This document shows positions 11,166 to 21,924 of a stretch of 64,000 nucleotides of DNA, piece by piece. Within the stretch, counting starts at the first letter, position 1; every line of letters begins with the position of its first letter. This DNA is from Diplolepis rosae (taxonomy: Eukaryota; Arthropoda; Insecta; Hymenoptera; Diplolepididae), in NCBI GenBank assembly GCA_030998225.1, contig JAPYXD010000717.1:2255501-2319500 (forward strand), in the 5' to 3' direction. The position numbers were made by a program, and so were the translations under genes. Below the pieces are notes generated by a model. The model did not search any database. It saw only the letters and a list, made by a program, of their open reading frames with translations, and was not told the DNA's origin.

Positions 11166-12015
11166 TTAAGGGTTGATTCCCGACGCTGGGAATTGAACCC
11201 GAGCCTCCCTGGCTCCGGTGTTGCAGTTGTCCTGTAGTGTCGGTGGTCTGTTTGTCCTAGATTTGGGCAATGCCTTCAAAGATTTCGGTTCGCTCAATGA
11301 TTTCAATGCGTACAGCGATCTCAATGCGTTCAACGGTCTTAATGTGTGTAATGATTTCAAATGTGTTCAACGGTCTTAATGCGTTCAACGGTTTAGTTGC
11401 GGGTCCGTGGATTCGGTCCCACACGTCAGGAGTCCGTGATGCGACCCGAAGGGCATCAACGAAAGCTGAGCTGGGAGGGAACCAGGGCCCCGCTGGTAGT
11501 GTAGCTGCGTCGGCTGGTGGTGAGGCCGCTTCGCTACTGCTGAAGCTGCTTTGGCTACTGCTGAAGTAGCTTTGGCTACTGCCGAAGCTGCTTGGCCGGT
11601 GGAGAACTGCGTTGGTTGATGGAGAAGCTGCGTCCGAGGTGATGAAGGCGTTCAAGATTCCAATTGCGTTTAAAGGTTTCAGATTGCGTTCAAAGATGTT
11701 TGATTTTTTCGTCCTGAGAAGGACGGGTGTATGTTTAAATTTGTCCTCAAAAGGACAGTGGCAGTTATTATAACTAGAACAAAATGTTAAATAATCTTGC
11801 CCTCAAAAGGGCAGTTGAGGTTGTTGAATCGATAACTACATGGTCCAGGTTTAATGCCAATTTTTTATTCAGTCACCAGTTGAGAATGAATATCGTTGTG
11901 TAGAAAGAAGAATATGGCAATTCCTCGAGGTTAGTACCGTAGAAGCGATAAGTAGCGATGAGTAGCGATGAGTAGTGGTGGAGTCGATGTATCATCGACT
12001 GAGTCCCAAGAGGTA
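11166..12015 (-). mobile_element. Unclassified repeat, left part (interrupted by jockey-clade element)
   Basis: This sequence and 16552-16800 were contiguous before the retrotransposon landed at the shared 12-bp site. The left part has a tRNA-like or T-arm-like GGGAATTGAACCC near 11189 and iterated CAATGCGTTCAACGGTCTTAA blocks in short variants (11270-11400). It also contains a minus-strand Ser/Ala-rich open stretch (11655-11257) and an AATAAA on the minus strand near 11865. It may be an LTR element read on the minus strand. I do not recognise the family. Confidence 0.4.
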
Positions 12016-12263
12016 GTGACGTCTGTGTTTTTTTTGTTTTTTTTTTTTGTTGATGAGTCGGGGAGGGGAGATTTTCAAAAGGCACCCAAAGATGGGTAGT
12101 GTCGGATTCGCTTAATGCGCCTACCGACTAAAACCCCTCCCCGTTGGTTGCCAACCCAAGGGTTATAAACCAGGAGGTGAAACGGATGGAGAAGGTAGTC
12201 CAAGCAAATAAGCTGCAAAGACACTCGCGCTTGAAGCGAAACAGGATAAGAATTGAAGGCAGA

Positions 12264-14800
12264 CTATTGCGGGGAAGCGAGAAGGCGTGGCCTTCTGAAA
12301 CGGTCGGAGGATTTACTCGTGTAGTTTGCAAGTACATTGATGCTGGGATTTGGGTGGTTAGCCACTGAGGAGCGAAGGTTTGCAGCGAGAGATTGGGCTG
12401 CTTCAGTGATGGAGAGAAGTTTGGTTTCTGCCAGGATTTGCTTGTTGCGTATGTTGTAGGGGATGTTCAAAGCAGAACGGAAAAGGCGCATATAAGTGCC
12501 TTGGAGCTTTGACAGGAGATTTGGGGTGGCAGAGCCCCAGATTGCGATCGCATAGGTGCAAATGCTCCTAATTATGGCGTTAAAGGCTCGGATTTTGGTG
12601 GTTTGGGAAACGGTATAATTATTAAAGAAAGTTTTGAGTAAAGTGAAAGCACCGATAGCCTTGTGGCGGGTGGCGAGGATTTGTCTTGACCAGGTGAGCC
12701 TCTTGTCGAAGATGACTCCGAGATATTTTGCGGAGTTGCTCCATTCGATTGGAAAAGAGTTGATAATTAACCTGGGAGGCGTGCGCATGCGGCGAGAGAA
12801 AAAGACTGCTTCGAATTTAGTCTTGTTGATCTCAAACCTCCACTTGGAGTACCAATCAAGGATAATTCGAGTAAATCTGTTTATGCGAGAGGAGCAGTGA
12901 TTTATAACTTTGGAAGCTTGAAGGAAGCCGACGTCGTCGGCATACTGAGCAGTTAGAATTTTTTCATCAACAGGAATGTCGTGACAATACACATTGAAGA
13001 GAGAAGGAGAGAGTTTGGACCCCTGGGGGACACCAGAGGTGATGGGTTGAGGTTCCGATAGGGATTTGCCAACACGAGTTCTGAAGCTTCTGTTCGAGAG
13101 ATAGGATTCAATCAGGCCTATTAGGTAGTGAGGAAATTTCAGCTCCATGAGTTTAAAGATAAGACCATCGTGCCAGACTCTGTCAAAAGCCTGCGTACAG
13201 TCCAGAAGAAGCATGGATGTGTGTTTACCCTTGTTGAGATTGTCAGCAATGTATTCAGAGACACGCAGAAGTTGATGGGCTGCACCATGACGCTTTCGGA
13301 AACCGTGCTGGAAGTTGGGTAATAAATTGTTTAGCGAGACAAATTCGTCGAATCGAGTGAGTATGATGTTTTCAGCTACTTTGCTAAGAATGCAGAGTAG
13401 ACTGATGGGACGGTAGCTGGAGGCTGAGCTCAGAGGTTTTCCAGGTTTTGGAAGAAAGATAACAGTGGCCTCCTTCCAAGCAGAAGGGAAATATTTTAGC
13501 CGCATCATTGCATTAACAATGTTGCAGATAGCCACGACATGCTCGCTCGGGAGAATTTTTAGGACACCGCTACCAATGGTATCGTTGCCGGGGGCTTTTC
13601 TGTTACGGAGAGAGCGGATGGTGTCAGAGATTTCTCTGGGAGAGGTTGGAGGAAAAACTTGATCTGTCGCAGTGAAGTCCTGAACAGTTTTTGAGACATG
13701 GTCATGAAAGGAGGTGAATTGGTCGAGGCTAGGAAAGGGGGAACATTGGTCCTTAAAGGAGTCTGCGAAGATTTTTGCTTTATCCTCATCGAGAGAGAAG
13801 GATTGGCCATCTTTGACAAGGGATGGGAGATGAGATTGTCTGTTTCGAAGAGATTTTATGACTTTCCAGCACCTTCTGGGATTTTGTTCAGCTACAGCAA
13901 TGTAGGATTCGAAGTGAGATTTATTTGCAGTCTGAAAAGCAGATTTGAGTTCTTTTTGGATGGAATTGAGGTGGTGACGAAGCCCGGGATTTCGGTAAGA
14001 TTGCCATAGTTTTCTGGCTTGGTTTTTCTTATGAATAAGATGGCGGATGGCGGAAGAGAGCTTGACTTTGGGCGAAGAAGAGGTTTTGGTTTTGGTGGCG
14101 AGTTTGGTGGAGTGTTGGATATCTTTCGTCAGGGCTTCGACTGCTGCGTCGATATCTGATGCAGATAAGATTTGGCAGCATTTGAAAGAGGAAGTTTCCA
14201 GAGTGTATTTGAGGTGAAGATAGTTTATTTTCGGTACCATTGGTGGAGAGAGCACAGGGCTACCTGTTAATTCCAGGAGTACTGGGTTATGGTCGGAGCT
14301 AAATTCCGGTAGAGAGCATGCATCTTTGTCCGTAACAATATTTTTTGTTATAAATACATCAAGAATATCGGGTTGAAATTTTGGAGAGCTAGGGAAGTGG
14401 GTGGGTTCGCTGGGTGCTTCAATGGTAAGGTTGTGTCGGATGATAGTTCGCAGGAGAGCTTTACCCTTGGGGTTGTTTTTGAGGCAACCCCAGGATTTAT
14501 TCTTAGCGTTGAGGTCACCAGCAACTATAGTGGGAGTGTTTGGGTAGAAGAAGTTCGGTATTTCCGAGGTGTCGTTGACATGTGGTGGAGAGTAAAGACA
14601 GAAAATGCGGAGCGGGCCAGAATCGAAAGAGATTTCGACACCCGTTACATTTCAGGAAGATGAGTCAGTGTTTATAGCCTTTTGGCAGAGGATGTTACGA
14701 ATAAGGAGTGTCACTCCGCCACCTCTCGATGAAGTATGATCATTTCTGTATACCGAGTAATTAGGTATATACAATTTATCCTTAGGTTTTAGGTGAGTCT
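12264..14800 (-). pseudogene. Jockey-clade ORF2 (EN-RT), N-terminus lost
   Basis: Runs from 14800 down to 12264. The apurinic endonuclease part shows RGGGVTLLIRN, AGDLNAKNKSWG and SSDHNPVLLE. One in-frame TGA at 14652-14654 interrupts it. The first 50 or so residues, expected to carry the WNANG and ET(H) motifs, are absent because ORF1 runs straight into the endonuclease. The remaining 663 codons (14255-12264) are open. They contain a complete reverse transcriptase with APGNDTIG, SSYRPISLL, NFQHGFRKRHGA, LLLDCTQAFDRVWH, SGVPQGSKLSP and the catalytic QYADD at 12932-12946. RT chemistry could be intact. Target cutting by this copy is doubtful. Confidence 0.9.
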
Positions 14801-14806
14801 TGGTTT

Positions 14807-15985
14807 TTATGAGTGTTTTGCGTTTGAGAGTTGGAGGGCAGCTGTGAAGATGGAGAGGAATTCGCGAAAAAGCTGCTGAAGTTGTGGATTATGTGAGGGG
14901 TCAGAGATAGGAGAGAATTGACCTTGATTAAGAGTTTGTGGTCGGGGGTTGGGGGATACTGCGCTGGCGTAGGAGCGTTGCGGTTTGGAAAGGTTGGGGA
15001 CGTTCTGTGGACTAGCTAGAGTAGGAGAGGATGTAGAGGGTTGCCTGCATGGTGTAGAGGGGTTGTGGGACCCTGAAGTGGATTGGGTATTTGAACATTG
15101 GTGATTAAAATGGGACTTGGAGCCTGGTTTTTGGGGAACCTTGGGGCATCCGCGGTATGTGGCGCGGTGTGGGCCTTTGCAGTTGAAGCAGGAAGGGGTG
15201 GTATCCTTTTGGTCCTTAAGGGAACAGGCGGTGGTGGCATGGCTGCGCGCACAGAAGGCGCAGTTCCAAGGTGCGGGGCAGTAATTTGCCGTGTGGAAGA
15301 ACTTAAGGCAGCGAAGACACTGAGGGATCATGTGGGATTTGCGCTTAGCTTCAACCTTGACGCTGAGTCCAGCTATAGTTTTAACGTCGAATATGGATTT
15401 TGCAGTAGGGGCAGACGGGTCAAGATAGACGACAATGAGGAGCCAGATCTTATCGCCTTTTTTCATGCGGTGAATGCTTTTTACCGACGGGGTTTTCATT
15501 TGAAGTTCTTTGAGGATAGATTCGTCAAGAAGGGATTCGCTGACACCTCGAATCACAACGACGAGGTCTTTGTCCTGATGAAGTTGGTTAGTGGTGTAAG
15601 TAATATCGTGTTTTTTCAATTTTGTTGTGATGGCACGGAAGCTATCAACGGTTTTAGGGTAGACGAGAATGGCGTCAGTAGTATTTTTTGCTGAGCGGAT
15701 AGGGATATCAGCTTTCAAAAGGGCCTGGTGTATTTTTGGCCACAGTTTTTTGCGGAGGATTCGGATTGGTGGGGGGCTTTGTTCCTTGGGTACGGGTTCA
15801 TCTTCGTCAGAAGAGGTGGAGAAGATAGAGTCGTCATCTTCTGAGTGTGTGGGGATGGATGATTTGGTGGTGCTGTAAGAGCGCTTACGTTTGGACCGTC
15901 TAAATTTTATGGTTTTAAAGTCCTCGATGTTTATGTTATTCTCTGATGGAGAGTCAAAAGAGGTTCCAGTTTGTTCAGTGTCCAT
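14807..15985 (-). CDS. Jockey-clade ORF1 (gag-like RNA-binding protein)
   Basis: A 392-codon minus-strand frame starting at ATG 15985. It has an acidic/basic N-terminus, a central nucleic-acid-binding region of the type found in insect jockey ORF1 proteins (PRE_C2HC-like) and then three cysteine-histidine knuckles. These are CLRCLKFFHTANYC, CAFCARSHATTAC and CFNCKGPHRATYRGC (about residues 225-285). A Ser/Pro/Gln-rich tail follows. The protein would package the retrotransposon RNA. The frame ends at 14807 within the endonuclease sequence, so its last residues may be the product of a deletion junction. Confidence 0.88.
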   Translation of the reverse strand: MDTEQTGTSFDSPSENNINIEDFKTIKFRRSKRKRSYSTTKSSIPTHSEDDDSIFSTSSDEDEPVPKEQSPPPIRILRKKLWPKIHQALLKADIPIRSAKNTTDAILVYPKTVDSFRAITTKLKKHDITYTTNQLHQDKDLVVVIRGVSESLLDESILKELQMKTPSVKSIHRMKKGDKIWLLIVVYLDPSAPTAKSIFDVKTIAGLSVKVEAKRKSHMIPQCLRCLKFFHTANYCPAPWNCAFCARSHATTACSLKDQKDTTPSCFNCKGPHRATYRGCPKVPQKPGSKSHFNHQCSNTQSTSGSHNPSTPCRQPSTSSPTLASPQNVPNLSKPQRSYASAVSPNPRPQTLNQGQFSPISDPSHNPQLQQLFREFLSIFTAALQLSNAKHS

Positions 15986-16539
15986 GCTGGTGCCATTGGA
16001 TTTTTAGGGGGGCGAAGCCCAAGAGAGGAGGGCAGTTTCGTATGAGTTGAGGATTTTGCCAATATCGGATATGGAGGCGGTAAGCTGAGTGAGGGAGAGA
16101 GAGTCTGGGTGCGGAAAGCAGACAGGTGTTAGCTGAGTGGGAGATTGGGTAGCCGCAGTGGAAGGAGAGGAAACTGTGGTGTCTATGGCGCGTGGCTTTA
16201 GGTATACGATTCAGGAAATCCAGTGAAGGGAGGGGGCAACACTGCAAACCTCCCCTCCCAAAAGCAGGGCTCGAGAGCCGACAGCTAGTAAGGGAAGAGT
16301 GAGGACCGAGCTGAAGGAGAAGTTGGTAGCCGCGTAGTGTACTTAAGGTAAATATAGTGTGAAACACGTTTTTATGTGTAAACTTCTGGACAGAGCGCCG
16401 GAAGTGTATGATGATGATCAATGATATGGTGTGAATGATCTGATGAGGGTGAGTGAGAATAGGTTGTGAGAATAGATTGAGAGAAAACTTAGTTTAACGG
16501 TACACTGTACTCGAGAGTACAAGTCCGAATGACTGACTG
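15986..16539 (-). other. 5' UTR of the jockey-clade element
   Basis: About 550 bp between ORF1 and the target duplication. There is no convincing protein. It presumably holds the internal promoter typical of the clade (inference). Confidence 0.55.
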
Positions 16540-16551
16540 GTGACGTCTGTG

Positions 16552-16800
16552 CTTGGCGGCGGTCTACTTATTCACTCCTGAGCTTGGTAGCGCGCACCAA
16601 TCAGAAGCGTTGCTACAGCTTGGGTCCCGTGCTCTGACGTGATTGGTCGGAAGGCTGGAGAGCGCACGCCAATCAGAAGCATTGGAGGAACCCTGGGGAA
16701 AACCCGGGGACCATTGAGAGGAGTTGGGGGCTTGGGGACTTTGCCGCGACGTGATTGGTCACATTGGTTCACGTGCGGCGCACGTGAAACTCAAGCGTTG
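16552..16800. promoter_or_regulatory. CCAAT-rich GC segment with CACGTG palindrome
   Basis: The right part of the repeat split by the retrotransposon. It contains four CCAAT-type boxes: CCAATCAG at about 16597 and 16668, and the complementary GATTGGTC at about 16641 and 16752. A near-palindrome centred at 16779 follows. This density suggests an LTR or element promoter rather than random sequence. Promoter function is inference. Confidence 0.4.
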
Positions 16801-16886
16801 AACTCTTTAGGCTTCTTATATGAAGAAATTCTAGTATAAGACATACGCCTTGGGAACGCTTGAGATTCACGTGCGCCGCACGTGAA
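16769..16886. repeat. Inverted repeat built from CACGTG palindromes
   Basis: The 21-bp near-palindrome at 16769-16789 has two CACGTG cores around a GCGGCG-type centre. It reappears in complement at 16866-16886. With adjoining CTCAAGCGTT and AACGCTTGAG the arms reach 32 bp with one mismatch, around a spacer of about 50 bp. Confidence 0.85.
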
Positions 16887-17099
16887 GCTGAAGCGTTTGA
16901 AACATAAAGAAAGCCATGCATCATATACTTAGCGTTCATGTGTTCGAGCTCCGAGTCGCTTGTGCTACATGCACGAATATTTAATAGATAGAGCATGAAC
17001 GTTGTCTAGTATCAAACACTTGAATTTGCGTGTTTCACAATCGTTATGCGACATGTGTGTAACACTTCGTGAGTTCCATGTGCATGGCACCAGTTATTT

Positions 17100-17188
17100 C
17101 TCTCCGTGTAGGAAAAAACATAATCGAAAATCGAATGTACATAGCCCGCAAAATTTGAAAAGTCACCTTATTTTTTTAACAGACCTCA
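17100..17188 (-). mobile_element. Solo end of a mariner
   Basis: Matches the left end of the mariner at 60258-61145 in opposite orientation. Shared blocks are AAAATCGAATGTACATAGCC, CAAAATTTGAAAA and the terminal ACAGACCTC followed by TA. The rest of the element is absent. Confidence 0.8.
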
Positions 17189-17890
17189 TACATGATCTTT
17201 GGTGCTCGAATTTCTATTGCGCAAAGTCTTATAAGGTTCTCGATACTTTTAATTTGGGCTATAACTACTTTAAGGGGACCATTTCATATTGATGGTTCAA
17301 AAAATTCATTTTTTTGTCATTATGAAACAGTTGTATATACATTCAGAAACATCTGTGCAAAGTTTCAGTCCGACATTTGAAAATTTGCAAAAGATATGGA
17401 TTTTTGAATCATCACGTCGCGTTGCCAGTATTTGAGACGCTCAAGCTATTGTTTTTTTCTTATCGGTATATCGATTTCGGCCAGTTTGGAAGCGTGCACG
17501 TACAAAAACTGCCTAAAAAAGTTGGAAAAATGGGTAAAAATACGTAGATTGAAAAAATGTTTTACGAATTGGCGTCCACGATAGCCCAAAAACGGCTTGA
17601 CCGATTTCAATAATTGCTATGTATTTTGAGTCGCTGGATCCAAATCTGAGGTCAAAATAGTACCTTCCACGATTAGCTTCAGACATACCCTAAACAACCT
17701 CATTTTTTAATATGTGGTGGAAGAACATGGTTTTATTATGGTCTTCCCTGCTTAAAATGACGGATAGAACCCAGATAAGAATCGAGTAAAAGTCGGTTCT
17801 TATCCGGCGCTAATGGATTTGTACCCGGTTTTTGTCCCCGGTTTGTACCTGGAGCTTAACCGGGCTCTATATGGGATCACATAATATCTA

Positions 17891-18894
17891 CACTGAGAGA
17901 AAAAGTACAGGCAAAATTCGAGTTAAGACTATAGTATTTACCGTTTTTAATAGCAATGGAGGAATATTCGCTTGGAAGGTTAAATTTACTGTTTTCACAG
18001 TAAAAAATCTGTTTTCAAGCTGGGAAATTTTATTTGAGTAAATTGACAGTACTTTTTTGTTACACGTACACCGAAAAAAAATCTCAGTAGGTTTGACTAC
18101 TTTTTAACTTACTTTTCGTAGCTCGTAAAGGCTCCAGTGTCATTTTTTAAGTTAAGTGATCTGCAGGAACATAGGTAAATCAAATAAGAGCAGTAGTTGA
18201 ATCGATGAATACTTTTAGTATATTTCAAAACTGTATTTACTATTAAGTAGACACTTAACTTACTATTTTTATATACACACTTACCTACAAACACACACCC
18301 CCCTCTACACTACACAAACGATCGTTTAGACAGTATTAAAAATTATTCTTAACGCTGCGGGTTCGAACCCTCTCTACTTATAATTATCGCATTAGTAACC
18401 TAACGACTAAGCCTCTCGGCTGCGCACGCTTGGAATACAAGAAAGGAAATAGCGCTTATAACCTGCAACTACTGCAGGGCCGTGTAAAAAGTGTTTGGGC
18501 CCCGTTATTGTTACTACCTCGACACAATCAGATATACACACATACACACACGTGCTCGCATATGAATATTATGATTACATTACATAATTGCTTGCTGACT
18601 CCCGAGTTTTTTTAACCAACTCACAGCAAAAGTCGCTCGTATAGGAATTGTATTTCTTTAAACACACTAACGGCATATTTTTCTGTTAGGCTTATATTTT
18701 ATAACTGACATCAAGAGAAACTTTTAAAACATCGTACTGTGAAAATTACTGAAAAAAATATTGCGGTGCAAACAAGTACATTTTAAGGATAGTCACAGAA
18801 AAAAATTACGGGACAGTAAAAGTTCTTGGTTGTAATAAATATCCTTGCTATACCTCCGAAAACCGTAAAATAACGTGATAATTTTCTCTCAGTG
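17891..18894. mobile_element. Nested TA-flanked element with CACTGAGAGAAAA TIRs
   Basis: CACTGAGAGAAAA at 17891-17903 and its complement at 18882-18894 are flanked by TA at 17889-17890 and 18895-18896. It lies wholly inside the CCCTGCTTAAAATG element. No coding is recognised. A tRNA-like segment is present near 18355-18435. Confidence 0.75.
18355..18435 (-). repeat. tRNA-like segment (possible SINE head)
   Basis: On the minus strand it reads GCGCAGCCGAGAGGCTTAG, then an A-box-like stretch, and ends with the B-box-like GGGTTCGAACCC. This matches the plan of a tRNA-derived pol III promoter. The anticodon arm does not fold convincingly, so it is not called as a functional tRNA. Confidence 0.45.
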
Positions 18895-18949
18895 TACCCG
18901 GTTTTCCGGATAAGATTTTATCCGGGACCTTTGAGATTTTTATCCGGTT

Positions 18950-19680
18950 TGTATCCGGCTCCTTAATAATTTGCAGGTCGACAACTGCCTTATAGAAACC
19001 GGATAGGATCCGGGTAGAAACATATTTTTGTATTTTATAACTTGCTGGATCCATATGCCAGATAGGAACCAGGTAGGGCCAGGTAGCAGATGAACTTTCA
19101 CCTTAACAATTTGCAAGTCGACAACTGCCTTATAGAAACCGGATAGGATCCGGGTAGAAACATATTTTTGTACTTTAATTTGCTGGATCCATATGCCAGA
19201 TAGGAACCAGGTAGGGCCGGGTAGCAGATGCACTTTCACCTTAACAATTTGCAAGTCTACAACTGCCTTATAGAAACCGGATAGGATCCGGGTAGAAACA
19301 TATTTTTGTATTTTAATTTGCTGGATCCATATGCCAGATAGGAACCAGGTAGGGCCAGGTAGCAGATGAACTTTCACCTTAACAATTTGCAAGCCGACAA
19401 CTGCCTTATAGAAACCGGATAGGATCCGGGTAGAAACATATTTTTGTATTTTAATTTGCTGGATCCATATGCCAGATAGGAACCAGGTAGGGCCAGGTAG
19501 CAGATGAACTTTCACCTTAACAATTTGCAAGTCGACAACTGCCTTATAGATACCGGATAGGATCCGGGTAGAAACATATTTTTGTATTTTAATTTGCTGG
19601 ATCCATATGCCAGATAGGAACCAGGTAGGGCCAGGTAGCAGATGAACTTTCACCTTAACAATTTGCAAGTCGACAATATT
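18950..19680. repeat. 120-bp tandem repeat, about six copies
   Basis: Copies start near 18970, 19092, 19212, 19331, 19451 and 19651 with AATTTGCA(G/A)GTCGACAA. Each contains ATAGAAACCGGATAGGATCC and CTGGATCCATATGCCAGATA in the same order. The units are over 90 percent identical by eye, and a minus-strand frame stays open across them as a by-product of the 120-bp period. Confidence 0.92.
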
Positions 19681-20055
19681 CATACAACTTATTTTCTGTC
19701 ACCACTTCCCGGATAAGGACCGGATAGACCCAGATAGATCCCGAAAAATGAAATTAGAGTCCAGATAAAAACCGTAAAGAACCGGGTAAAACCCGAATGG
19801 GTTTGCATCCGGTTTCTTTCTGGCATTTACTCGATTTCTACCTGCCATTTTAAGCAGGGTTCATGCCGTTGAAATAAAAAATGAAGTCAGATCAGTAATT
19901 GTACTGAAAATTTTGTTCAAATCAAAAAAATATTATTCGAGCAACAATTTGTAAGTCAGCATCGTATTTTTATAGACTTTGAGTCGCTGATACTAGTTTT
20001 TTAAGTCAGATCAACATAATAACGAACAAATTTCAGACATAAGTAAAAAAATATA

Positions 20056-21160
20056 CCTTATTACAACAATCTCCTCTTTGAATTTAGTTGAAAATCCAGT
20101 GTTAATACCTGCTGCTGCACTAGGTACTGAAGGCGATGACAACTGCCCTAAAAAGGATGTGCAGAATGATTCATCTTCCAGCTCAGTCAGTAACGAAGCC
20201 AGGGAAGACGCGCTGCCCTGCGGAGGGACGTTAGGGTGTGAAAATGAAGCCGTAGTGTGTCCGGCGATGAGTTGACACTGTCTTCATCAAAACCGGAAAG
20301 CCCTCATACTTAGCCCTGGGGAGCGGATTAAAATAAGCATGCCTTCCAAGAATAAAAATAAAACTTGAAAAAAACGCACAGTTGTGTAAACAATCTGGAT
20401 CAATTTTGCTGCATTTGTACAAAATACAAAATCCCAAAATATCGGAAGAACATTGAAAAATAAGGAAATTTAACAGAAGGAACGAAGACAAGTATATATC
20501 GGAACAGAGAACAGAATTTTCGGTAATACTTTCATCTTGATCAAGAACTGTCTTTAGTCTTTTGCTTGTAGGACAGCTATCAGAAAATACGAAGTATCCT
20601 TGTTTCTTGTACTTATGGGGCAGTCGTGATCGTGGTAATCATTACAAAAAAAAGTTTGGCCAAAAAGAATGTTGCTAGAATGATAATCCAGGAACTTGAT
20701 CAATGACCCATTAGTGGAGCCACCAAAAGTCCTCTTTCCGCCTCTCCATATCAAGTTGAGTCTCATGAAATAATTCGTGGAAGAACTAAATAAAAAGGGA
20801 CAGTGTTTACAATCTATATTGTCTTAGTTTCCCCAATTATCCGATGCTCAATTGAAAGAAGGGATATTCGATGGACCTTAAATTTGACAGTTATTGAAAG
20901 ACGAAGTTTTTAATGAGTTTTAAGTTCCATTTCTTGGTTTTTCCTGTTGAATACTTCCCTTAAAATCTTGAGGACTACAGTGAAGAACATGGTAAAAGGT
21001 TATATTAAGATATTAAAGTAATGGGACAACGCTATCAAGAAGGATGGGATAAAAATATGATGGCGGACTAGTTGGACGTTGAAAAGAGATTTGCCTCAGA
21101 AAAAAAGTTTAAAAAGGAAAATACTGCTACGAAGGTCTTTCGAATGCAGGAGAGTGCTTT
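20056..21160 (+). pseudogene. Decayed repeat-borne gene of unknown class, copy 1
   Basis: The start resembles copy 2 at 32608 in DNA: ..GGTACTG..GATGACAACTGCCCT..AAGGATGTGCAGAATGATTCA in shorter blocks. Further on, broken frames show KYPCFLYLW-like, LINDPLVEPPKVL(F/L)PPLHIKL, LKEGIFDGP and RRMG.KYDGGL-type stretches. I know these as parts of a large protein family that occurs in many copies in insect and other invertebrate genomes. The function and element class are unknown to me. Many stops make it a pseudogene. Confidence 0.6.
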
Positions 21161-21924
21161 ATAATAAAAAAATAGCTGCCCTCTCATACATCCATGAAAG
21201 ACCAACACTAATTTGGTTTACATATCGGATTCAATGCCTGGAAGTACATTAATTCAATTCTGTCCTGAAAAGTGCTGCTCGGGCAATTTCGTTTTGGGTT
21301 TATGTTTCAAATTTTTTAGTAATATCACTAATCTAACTCCATTTGTCAATCCAACGGCTTAAAATCCATAATAGAACCATGTTTTTTATCACATGAAAAG
21401 TGAGGTTTTTTGAGGTTATGTCGAAAAATAATCGTCAAAGGTGTTATTTTGACCTCAGATTTTAATTCGGTGACTCAAAATACATAGCAATACATATATC
21501 TCGTTGAAAGTTCTTATATTAACCTTTTTTTGTGCGGCTGTGTAATCAACCTCAACTACCAATCTAAGATAGGAACGACGTCTTCGGACAATCAATGAAA
21601 ACAATTCGTTCACAAATAAAATATGATTTTATTCTCTTTATTACACGGTAATATGAAGTAAGTGAGCAAAAGCAATGTAGCTCTGACGCTCTCGTGTATG
21701 AACAATAATAGACTGCCTGATTCAATGATAACACTTTGAGCCGTGGAGTTATGATACTCAGAAACTAATATGATATATTAAATATCACTGACAAAATTGC
21801 TATAAAAATTTCTAAAATTCATTGATTTTTAACTTTAAAAAAAAATTATATAATTTTTTACAACTATAGTTCATTAAAATATAAAAAAAATTTTGTTGTC
21901 GTTGTCAATTATTTAATATAATTA

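Larger units (their letters stand above)
12028..16539 (-). mobile_element. Jockey-clade non-LTR retrotransposon with 12-bp TSD
   Basis: GTGACGTCTGTG lies at 12016-12027 and 16540-16551, flanking a minus-strand element that ends in a poly(A)-like tail (T-rich at 12028-12049 on the + strand). It has ORF1 (gag-like), then ORF2 (endonuclease and reverse transcriptase), then a short 3' UTR. The clean target duplication, tail and long open frames indicate a young insertion. It is 4512 bp and nearly full length, but the start of ORF2 is damaged. Confidence 0.93.
17746..19859. mobile_element. DNA element with CCCTGCTTAAAATG termini
   Basis: The left end CCCTGCTTAAAATG (from about 17750) and its complement at about 19846-19859 are inverted, and subterminal GTAGAA/ATCGAGTAAA also matches. 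The interior has 120-bp tandem repeats (18950-19680) and a nested element at 17891-18894. No transposase was seen, so it is non-autonomous. A related left end starts near 33855. I cannot assign a superfamily, and the target duplication is ambiguous. Confidence 0.72.
17270..21540. repeat. Long inverted flanks around nested elements
   Basis: Sequence at about 17590-17735 recurs in complement at about 21365-21500. One shared block is TGACCTCAGATTT..GACTCAAAATACATAGCAA, and another is around AACCATGTTTT with TGAGGTT. These may be the long terminal inverted repeats of one large element of about 4 kb that carries the decayed gene at 20056-21160. The connection is inference. Confidence 0.4.

Noticed and set aside
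15098..15694. 198-codon + strand frame
   Set aside because: Antisense shadow of the jockey-clade ORF1. No recognisable domain.
18940..19683. 247-codon minus-strand protein made of repeats
   Set aside because: The frame stays open only because 120-bp DNA repeats are a multiple of three. No start or conserved domain supports a protein.
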